DNA of 7,555 nt. Origin: Alphaproteobacteria bacterium (GTDB lineage Bacteria > Pseudomonadota > Alphaproteobacteria > UBA9219). The stretch spans positions 1-7,555 of the forward strand of contig JAQUUS010000072.1 of assembly GCA_028693775.1 (NCBI GenBank). The letters are read 5' to 3'. Within the stretch, counting starts at the first letter, position 1. Every line of letters begins with the position of its first letter. Shown here in pieces: positions 1 to 6,900 of this stretch. The notes beneath the pieces were generated by a model. It had not been told where the DNA came from. It made no database searches and worked only from the letters and a program-made list of their open reading frames with translations. A program made the translations under genes and the position numbers.

Positions 1-604
1 TATCGACAACCGAAAGCGCCTTGGCGAAAGCAAGATATCCGCCGGGCAAATTCCAGTTTTCCGGATTGTAGCCTTTGGGAGTCCCATCGTTCCTGTACAA
101 AAGGCCCCGTACAGGATCGACCAGATGCCATCTGTCGCCGATATAAACCTCGACAAAAAAATGGCCTTCGCCATTTTCGCGCGAAACGCCTCCATCGATC
201 CATTCTTTTCTGGCGCTATCCACAACCAGCGCAGGAATCCCCTTGGCGCGAGCCAGCGTCGCAAACGCAATGGCGCAATCCGTGCATCCGCTCACACGAA
301 CCGCCGAAAGAATCTGCGAAGCGGTATTCGTATGCTTGCGTCCGCTTACAGACATGGCCCGGCCTCTGCGCTCGGCCGCCTTCAAAAGCGCGAAAATCTC
401 GGCGAGAGTAGAGAAGTCTTTGTTGTCATTGGCTAAATCTGCAACAGCGCGAACCTGCGGCGTAATTGCCGTCTGCTCGTCCTGAAGCAGAAAATTCTGC
501 ACGCGGCTGTAATCCGGACTTTGAAACAGCCCTGTAAAAACTTTCGGCGTGCGTTCAATTGGCCACCAAACAGCGTCATCTTGTCGTTTATCGAGGTGTT
601 CCAT
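1..604 (-). CDS. Transglutaminase-like protein, C-terminus beyond the window edge
   Basis: Reading leftward from the ATG at 604, the frame stays open for 201 codons to the window edge, so only the N-terminal part is present. The fold is recognised from the papain-like transglutaminase core. Cys107 lies in SGCTDCAIAFATLARAKGIP, which matches the family pattern around the nucleophile (G-x-C-x-D-x-A, then a helix ending in GIPA). His148 lies in GHFFVEVY and Asp163 in WHLVDP, so the triad is complete and in the usual order and spacing. The family includes cysteine proteases, peptidoglycan or peptide hydrolases and acyltransferases; the substrate here cannot be told. The ~100 residues before the core are mostly polar and probably helical. 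No signal peptide is visible, so a cytoplasmic location is likely. An in-frame GTG at 643 would add 13 residues; ATG 604 is preferred for its codon and a GGA about 10 bases upstream, but this is not decisive. The gene is divergent from the TPR gene. Confidence 0.85.
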   Translation of the reverse strand, partial: MEHLDKRQDDAVWWPIERTPKVFTGLFQSPDYSRVQNFLLQDEQTAITPQVRAVADLANDNKDFSTLAEIFALLKAAERRGRAMSVSGRKHTNTASQILSAVRVSGCTDCAIAFATLARAKGIPALVVDSARKEWIDGGVSRENGEGHFFVEVYIGDRWHLVDPVRGLLYRNDGTPKGYNPENWNLPGGYLAFAKALSVVD

Positions 605-620
605 GAAATAAATTCCAAAA

Positions 621-635
621 GAGAGACACCCTCTC
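621..635. repeat. Short inverted repeat upstream of the transglutaminase-like gene
   Basis: GAGAG (621-625) and CTCTC (631-635) form a perfect 5-base dyad around a 5-base loop. It sits 17 to 31 bases upstream of the ATG at 604. In the leftward transcript it would form a small hairpin containing the purine-rich GAGAGGG, so it could hide a ribosome-binding sequence or act as an operator. A stem of five pairs is short enough to arise by chance. If translation starts at GTG 643, the element is simply coding. Confidence 0.25.
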
Positions 636-754
636 GATAACACAACATCGTTTCCAGAAAATTACTTCGCGTTTTTTCCTCAAAAGATTTAGATGCTGTT
701 AACGGAAGTTCTGGAAGTATGGTCCTTCCTATCGTATTCTCACGGCTCGCGCTT

Positions 755-763
755 TGGTATAAT
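755..763 (+). promoter_or_regulatory. Extended -10 promoter for the TPR-A2M operon
   Basis: The bases read TGGTATAAT, an exact match to the sigma-70 extended -10 consensus TGnTATAAT. No good -35 exists at 16 to 18 bases upstream (735-740 reads TATTCT), which extended -10 promoters can tolerate. Transcription would start near 769-771, leaving only about 5 to 7 bases before the ATG at 776, so the message would be almost leaderless. The position also argues against the upstream ATG at 719, which would lie outside a transcript made from here. Function is inferred from consensus only. Confidence 0.5.
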
Positions 764-775
764 GTTGCCTTCCTT

Positions 776-3700
776 ATGCGAAAACAGCTGCTCCTTACCG
801 CGTCGTTAACCTTTGCTGCCTTGGGCCTTGCGCCCGCGTTTGCGGAAGCACCCGTCGTGCCCGTACGCGTAGGCGTACACGAAACTTACGATCGTATCGT
901 TTTCGACTGGCCGGGCGAAGTTAAATTCCGCCTTCAGCGCAACGGAGAAAAGGCATCGATCACGTTCGCGGCGGCCGGAACCATTGCGTTTCCGCGCAAC
1001 ATGAAGGATAGCGTCAACCGGGCGAGCAACTTTGTTTCCGAGCAGGACAGCGCCGATTCCGTAAGCGTGTCCTTCACCATAGATCCGAACGCGCTCATCA
1101 CCGTCTTCCCGAACGACCGTTCGGTAGTCGTCGACATTCAAAGCAGGCCGCTTTCCGCCGCCGAAAAAACGAGCATCGCGCCGAAACTGAAAACCGAAAC
1201 AAAACCGCCCGAGCCGCAAAAAGCGCCGGAACAACCGCCCCCCGCGAAAGAAGAAAAGAAACCCGAACCGCCGAAAGAAATTGCCGCGCCGGTTCAACCT
1301 CCCAAACCCGAAAAAACGCCTGAGCCGCCGCCTGCGACAAAAGAAACAAAACCCGAGCCGCGCAAAGACGTTGCCGCGCCTGTTCAGCCCCCCAAATCCG
1401 AAAAAGAACCTCAGCCGACGGCCCCAGAAAAGAAAGACGAACCCGCTCCAACCGAGCCTGCCGCACAAGCCCAGGCGGAAACGCCCGTCGAGCCCGAAAC
1501 CCCGGAACCGGAATATGTCCGCCCGAAGCCCAAAACGTTCCGGTTCGAGCTTGGCCAGTCGCCGACCCTCGTGGCAACGCTCGATCCGCATATCGCAACG
1601 CGCGCGGTCATTTTTCAGCGCGCGGGCGTCGGCTACATCATCTTCGACAGAAAACTCACGCTGTCGCCGCTGGCCCTGCAAAACGGAAAAACGGCCTTGA
1701 TCGATATCGAGCCGTTCGACATGCCCAAGAATTCGGGCTACCGCTTCGCTGCCCCGCCGAACTCAACGCTGCAAGCCACCATGGACGGAACGGCATGGAA
1801 GCTTTTCCTCTCCCAAAAGCAGGAAACATTTTCGGTCACAACCTCCCTTGTCGCGCAGCCGGACTTTGCGCTGGGTGCGCGCTTTCTGCTGCCGCTTCCC
1901 GATGCGATGGATCCCATCCGTTTTACGGACCCGGTTGTGGGCGACACCCTGATTATCGTCCCGCTATCCCAAAGCCAGGCCTTCAACGTCGAACGCCGAA
2001 CGGCCAATCTTGCCATTCTCCCTGCGGCGCAAGGGCTTGTCGTCAAGCCTCTGTCGGATAAAGTGATCGTCCGCGCGGTTTCGGACGGCATAGAAATCTC
2101 GGCCGAAGGCGGCCTGCTTCTGTCGCGCGCGAGCGACACGGGAGCATCGCAACAGTCTCCGTCGAAAGCCCGTGCGGCAGCCATAGGAAAGTCGATTTTC
2201 GATTTCTCGACATGGAGCGGCAAGCAAGGCGAAACGTTCACGCAAACAAGGCAAAGGCTGCAACAAACCATCGTCGACGTCCCGGAAGCCGAACGCAACC
2301 GCGCGCGCATGGAGCTTGCGCGCTTTTACTTTGCGCGCGGGCATGGCGAAGAAGCCGTTTCGATGCTCGAGTACATAGCGAAGCAAGTCCCCGATCTGAG
2401 GTTCCACAACGACTTCATGGCGCTTCTTGGTGCGGCGAAAATCCTCGCCTACCGGTCCGAAGACGGCCTGAACGACCTGGCCATTCAAGGACTGGCGGAC
2501 CAGCCGGAAGTCGCACTATGGCAAGCGGTAGGATTGGCGCAGATACGCGAGTGGAAAGCGGCCGAAGAAAAATTTGCGACCAAGGAAAGCATCCTTGCAG
2601 GATATCCCGAGCCATTCTTTTCGAGATTTTTCGTTCTTGCGATCGAATCCGCGCTGGCAGCCAACCAAATTCACGAAGCCGCCGATTGGCTTAACTTCGT
2701 AACGAACTCGCCGCACTCGAAGCGGATCGACCCGGCGCTATCGTTTTTGCACGGAGCCATCGAAGCGCAAGCGGGCCACGAAGAAGAAGCGCGCAGAGCA
2801 TGGAAGGAAGCGAAGGCCTCGAGCGACCGGCTCTATAAAGTCCGCGCAGAGCTGTCCTTGATCGACCTCGACGTCTCCAAAGGTTCGCTGACCCCCGCGC
2901 AAGCGGCCGACCGCCTCGAAGCCATGCGTTTCGGCTGGCGCGGCGACGACCTCGAAGCGGAAATTCTCCATCGCCTCGGACAGTTCTACATCCAGGCCCG
3001 CAACGTGAAAGCCGGGATCAACGTCATGTCGCGCATCGCAACCCTGTACCCCGCGAGCACGCTGACGCCCTATGTCCGGAACGAAATGACTCAAGCGTTC
3101 CGCGAAATCTTCCTTGGCACAAAAGAAAAACTCTCGCCGCTCGATGCGCTGACGCTCTATCGGCAATACCGCGACCTGCTGCCCACAGGCAAAGAGCGCG
3201 ACGACATCATGATCCGCCTTGCCGAACGGCTTGTCGCCGTTGACCTGCTCGACCAGGCCTCGACGCTGCTCGAAGACCTCGCCAAGAACCACCTGCGCGG
3301 ACAGGAAAGAAAGCACGCCATTCTGAGACTTGCCGCCATTCGGCTTCTGGATCACCGGCCCGCCGACGCCCTGACGGCACTGGACCTCCTGGGCAACGAC
3401 CCCTTGGACACGGCCATGCAAAACGAGCGTGTTCTGCTGCAAGCGCGGGCCCTGTCCGAGCAACAGAAGAACGACGAAGCGCTGGACCTTTTGAAAGGGC
3501 ATCCAAGCCGCGAAGCCGCGCTGCTGCACGTTGACATAGCCATGCACGAGCAACAATGGAACGACGCCGCGAAAACGCTGATGGCACTCGTAGGCCCGCC
3601 CCCGTCCATCGGTTCGCTATCCGATGAAAAAGCGAAATGGCTCGTAAACGCGGCACTCGCCTACGCGCTGGCCGACGATCAAATCAACCTCGACAAGCTG

Positions 3701-3889
3701 GCAATCGATTATTCGCCCAGCATGGCCAAGAACATACAGAACGGAACGTTTCAGATGTTGACGCGGCCGGAAAAAACGGGCCAGCTTCGCGACCTTGCCG
3801 CGGCGCAAGCGCAGCTTTCGCAGGTCGATATGTTCCAAAGTTTCCTGAACACCTACCGCAAAAACTCGTCGGGCGCAGGAACCAAGTAA
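776..3889 (+). CDS. Exported AMIN-like / proline-rich / TPR repeat protein
   Basis: The product has 1037 residues. Residues 1-23 form a Sec signal peptide: MRK, a hydrophobic stretch, then APAFA before EAP. There is no lipobox. Residues ~30-122 resemble an AMIN domain, the beta fold that localises amidases and secretins in the cell wall (YDRIVFDWPG). Residues ~125-255 are a Pro/Lys/Glu-rich linker with ~30-residue repeats. Residues ~256-460 are beta-rich and may hold a second AMIN-like unit (GYIIFDRK, 285-292). From ~500 to the end the protein is alpha-helical with TPR-like pairs, clearest near 509-545, 655-685, 728-765 and 883-940. No enzyme motif or transmembrane helix is seen after the signal. 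An envelope scaffold spanning or binding peptidoglycan is inferred. The ATG at 719 would add 19 hydrophobic residues and has GGAAG nearby, but 776 gives a textbook signal peptide and lies after the -10 box. It probably forms an operon with the downstream A2M gene. Confidence 0.88.
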   Translation: MRKQLLLTASLTFAALGLAPAFAEAPVVPVRVGVHETYDRIVFDWPGEVKFRLQRNGEKASITFAAAGTIAFPRNMKDSVNRASNFVSEQDSADSVSVSFTIDPNALITVFPNDRSVVVDIQSRPLSAAEKTSIAPKLKTETKPPEPQKAPEQPPPAKEEKKPEPPKEIAAPVQPPKPEKTPEPPPATKETKPEPRKDVAAPVQPPKSEKEPQPTAPEKKDEPAPTEPAAQAQAETPVEPETPEPEYVRPKPKTFRFELGQSPTLVATLDPHIATRAVIFQRAGVGYIIFDRKLTLSPLALQNGKTALIDIEPFDMPKNSGYRFAAPPNSTLQATMDGTAWKLFLSQKQETFSVTTSLVAQPDFALGARFLLPLPDAMDPIRFTDPVVGDTLIIVPLSQSQAFNVERRTANLAILPAAQGLVVKPLSDKVIVRAVSDGIEISAEGGLLLSRASDTGASQQSPSKARAAAIGKSIFDFSTWSGKQGETFTQTRQRLQQTIVDVPEAERNRARMELARFYFARGHGEEAVSMLEYIAKQVPDLRFHNDFMALLGAAKILAYRSEDGLNDLAIQGLADQPEVALWQAVGLAQIREWKAAEEKFATKESILAGYPEPFFSRFFVLAIESALAANQIHEAADWLNFVTNSPHSKRIDPALSFLHGAIEAQAGHEEEARRAWKEAKASSDRLYKVRAELSLIDLDVSKGSLTPAQAADRLEAMRFGWRGDDLEAEILHRLGQFYIQARNVKAGINVMSRIATLYPASTLTPYVRNEMTQAFREIFLGTKEKLSPLDALTLYRQYRDLLPTGKERDDIMIRLAERLVAVDLLDQASTLLEDLAKNHLRGQERKHAILRLAAIRLLDHRPADALTALDLLGNDPLDTAMQNERVLLQARALSEQQKNDEALDLLKGHPSREAALLHVDIAMHEQQWNDAAKTLMALVGPPPSIGSLSDEKAKWLVNAALAYALADDQINLDKLAIDYSPSMAKNIQNGTFQMLTRPEKTGQLRDLAAAQAQLSQVDMFQSFLNTYRKNSSGAGTK
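1205..1474 (+). repeat. In-frame proline-rich tandem repeats within the TPR gene
   Basis: Three consecutive units of about 90 bases encode PPEPQKAPEQ...IAAPVQ (1205-1297, 31 residues), PPKPEKTPEP...VAAPVQ (1298-1387, 30 residues) and a degenerate PPKSEKEPQP...AAQAQ (1388-1474, 29 residues). Units 1 and 2 share the pattern PPxPxK-PE-PPPA-KE-KPEP-K-AAPVQ. The spacing in multiples of three, with diverged synonymous positions, indicates an old duplication kept in frame. The encoded stretch has alternating Pro, Lys and Glu like the stiff linkers of TonB-type periplasm-spanning proteins. It can be expected to vary in copy number between strains. Confidence 0.75.
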
Positions 3890-3930
3890 ACAGGCTAATG
3901 CGCGGAATTATTTTTGGAAAAACAGCTCAA
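3890..3930 (+). other. Short operon spacer with alternative A2M start
   Basis: The 41 bases between the TPR stop codon and the favoured A2M start contain no hairpin plus T-run, so read-through is expected. An in-frame ATG at 3898, only 8 bases after the TAA, would extend the A2M by 11 residues (MRGIIFGKTAQ). It has only CAGG three bases upstream, which is poor spacing. The ATG at 3931 has GGAAA at 3916-3920, ten bases upstream, and begins a compact signal peptide, so it is preferred. Confidence 0.6.
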
Positions 3931-6900
3931 ATGAACGAACGGACAATCGGCAAGCCGGGGCTCGGCCTCTCCCTTCTGTTAACGCTAAGCGCGGCAAGCC
4001 CGGCCTATGCGCAAGACGACAAAACGCTGCATGTCCTGAAAGCGGTCCTCAATGCCGAATCCAAGAACGCCGAAATTTGCCTTCAGTTCGATAAAACGCT
4101 GGCCGAAGTTTCCCCGTCGAAACTTGCGTCTGCGCTGAAGCTCGAAGCGGACGGCGAACCCGTAACGCCGCCGAACGTCGCGGCAGCCAACGCGGCTTTA
4201 TGCGTGTTCCCTCTTGAAAGAAACATCTCCTACCGGCTGACCGTCCGGGGCCTGCGCGGGGCGAACGGCGAAAAAATGTCCGCCCCCTACGCCTCGTCCT
4301 TCGTCATCCCCGACCGATCGGCCTCATTGTCTTTCGCGGGAGAAAGCGGCGGGATCAACGAGTTCGGCTCCTACGACCGCCAGCTAACCCTGCGCGCCGT
4401 CAACGTAAAGAGCACAAACCTCAGCGTCTACAGCGTGACGGACATCCCGGCGATGGCGCACATCTGGCAAGACCGGGCCATGATGGCGCTGGCTCCGTCC
4501 GAAAGTTCAGCGCTGGCGCGAAGCAAAGGCAACACGATCTGGCGCGAGGATCTTGAATTCAACGATGTCCCGAACATCGCCGCCGAGCACAAGATTTCTC
4601 TTCGCGAAAAAATGCCCCACCTGACGCCGGGCCTCTACCTCATCGTCGCCGAAGCAAGCAGCGCCGCCAAGCGCCCCACAGGCAAAAAACTCAGTCCGCT
4701 CGCGGCCGCATGGTTCACAAAATCCGATTTTTCGTTGCGCGCGCTCAGGGACAGCGACGGCGTTCATGTCATCGCAACGGGAGGACAAGCGCCAAAAGAC
4801 GGCGTGAAGCTCACAGCGCTCGGCAACGAAGCCGAAACCGTCGCGGAAGCCCAGACCGGAGCCGATGGCCTGGGCGTTCTCCGCCAGCCCGCAGATAAAA
4901 ACGCGCCCGTTAGCGTCATCGGCGTAGACCAATCGGGAAACGTGGCCTTTGCCGATATCGAAAACCTGCCGTCGTTTCTGTCAACGTCATATCCCGACGC
5001 CCTGCGTATCGACCCTCCGTTTGCCGGGCCGCTCGATCCGGTCAACGCCGTATTTTCGCCGTTGCCCGCAACGCAAGACGCTTCCGTCAAATCGTCGAGC
5101 CTTTTGCGCCTGTCTCTCGACGACACGCCCTACGCCGACATTCCCATGCCGCCCGAAGCCATCGAAGCCCAAACGTTTCCGCTCCGCGCGCCCGCCACGG
5201 CAGGACAATGGTCGCTGCGCTGGATGAAACCGAACGAAACGGTATTGGCCGAAACGAAACTGGACGTCATGGCCAACACCGAAAGCGCGCGTCTCGAAGC
5301 GTCGTCCGAACGGGCGTCTTTGTCTCCGGACAGAACCGTCTCGCTATCCGTCTCCTCGGTATCCTCGTCCGGAAAACCGTTTCCGCTCGCAGGCGGGCGC
5401 ATTCTGTTCCAATGGCAAAAGCTGGATACCGCCGCCGCCGGATGGAAAAACTACCGTTTCGGAATGCCTTTTGAAGAATCGGCCGAACCCGTTTCGATTG
5501 CCGCGTTCCTGACCGATCCAAACGGATCGGCCACGCTGCACCTGACCCTTCCGCCGCCACCGCCAAAACCTGGCCTATACCAAGCGTTCCTAAACGTTAC
5601 AGCCGAAACGGATTCGGGCATCGCCGCCGCATCGCCGCTCGTCCTGCCCCTGCGGCCGGAAAAGCCTGTTGTCGGCATCAAACCCTTAGCTGAAAACGCG
5701 CGATTTCCGCAAAACGGCATCGCCCGGTTTTCGTTGATCGCCGTATCGTCGGACGGCAAGCCGCACGATCTGCCGGGCCTTTCGTACCAGATCTACGAAG
5801 AAGGCCGCAGCTTTGCATGGTACCAGGACGAAGGCCGCTGGAACTACAAACCCGAAGCGCAACTGAGGCCCATAGCCGGAGGCTCTTTGTCGATACGCGC
5901 CGATGCCGGCACGAAACTCGATTGGCCCGTCACCGCAGGGAATTACCGGCTGGAAATTCTCGATTCAAACGGAAACGTCCTCGCCCAAACGGCCTTCGGC
6001 GCCGGATCGGATGCCCGGCCCGCCACGCCCATATCGCCGTTAACGCTCATAGCGCCCGAAACGCTCCCGACGGGACGCGAAGGATTCGTCCGCGTCCACC
6101 TGCCCGAACCCGCCATGCTCTCGGCCGTCGTAGCCGACACGCATATCCGCAAAGTCGTGCACGAACTGCGCCCCAAAGGCGACAACGAGATTTCCTTCAC
6201 GCCATCTCCGGAATGGGGTAAATCGATCAGCGTCAGCATCGAAGCCATCCCTCAAAACGGACCGCTGCGGCGGGCAACGACCGAAATCCGGATCTCCGGA
6301 AACGAGCCGGGCGCGGCCAAAACAGCAGAAGCCCTTATCGTCCCTGCGATCGATCCTTCGTCCATCGTCCTGCGCAAAGGAGATTCCGTCACAGTTTCTT
6401 TTGCCTTCAAAAACGCATCTCCGTCCGCCGAAACGTTCCATTATGCATTTTCGGCATCCGGAGGCCTCGACATCAAAGGTCCGCGCGAAGGAACCCTTTC
6501 GCTCGGGAGCAAGCAAAGCAAAACGCTGGTAACGACCCTGACGGGATCGACCCTGGGCCAAAAAGAATTACGTCTCGACATTTCGGGAGGCCATAACCGG
6601 CGCACGATTCGCAATTGGCCGATGGCCGTCTTGCCCGAACGGTGGGCGCTGAACACCGCCGAAACAATTCAAGCCGACCCCGGCCAAAGCCTGTCGCCGA
6701 CAGCCCTCAAACGAAAGAAAGAAACCGCCGCGTTCGTCGCCCGGCTCCCGATGAAAGGTCTAGGCGAACTCCTGAGCGCCCTGCTGAACGCCCGTCCCTT
6801 CTCAACGGAAGAGCTGGCTCTGAACCTCGACGCCCTGCGTTTGTGGCGCGACGCCCTCGACCGGTCCGGAATGGCGCCCGATTTTGTGGTGAAAGCGCGC

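Larger units (their letters stand above)
605..775. other. Divergent intergenic region
   Basis: This 171-base spacer separates the start codons of the transglutaminase-like gene (leftward) and the TPR gene (rightward), so both promoters should lie here. It is richer in A+T than the flanking genes. The rightward promoter is visible as an extended -10. For the leftward gene I could not find a convincing -35/-10 pair; TTAACA-like and TAAATC-like hexamers occur on the minus strand but with poor spacing. The T-run at 672-677 has no stem before it and is not a terminator. GGAAG occurs twice (704-708 and 713-717) and its complement CTTCC at 725-729. These could be a regulator site, but they are short. 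Confidence 0.6.

Noticed and set aside
125..485. Plus-strand open frames (125-436 and 243-485).
   Set aside because: They are antisense to the transglutaminase-like gene, whose catalytic triad is complete on the minus strand.
433..648. Minus-strand frame beginning at the ATG at 648 (71 codons).
   Set aside because: It is out of frame with the transglutaminase-like gene and ends after 71 codons with a basic, unrecognisable sequence.
661..680. T-run at 672-677 as an intrinsic terminator.
   Set aside because: No GC-rich stem precedes it, and there is no upstream plus-strand gene to terminate.
806..1681. Long minus-strand open frame of 291 codons, and another at 1098-1598, opposite the TPR gene.
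   Set aside because: The translations are Arg/Phe/Gly-rich low-complexity mirrors of the Pro/Lys/Glu-rich coding strand. The plus-strand frame gives a signal peptide, AMIN-like domain and TPRs, so these are shadows of codon bias.
2738..3556. Minus-strand open frame of 272 codons opposite the TPR array.
   Set aside because: No recognisable motif or start context; it lies entirely antisense to well-formed TPR helices.
4507..4932. Several 60-170-codon open frames on both strands within the A2M gene (for example 4507-4932, 6040-6561, 6615-7100).
   Set aside because: All overlap the continuous A2M frame, which carries recognisable macroglobulin and thioester-domain features throughout; the others are Arg-rich shadows.
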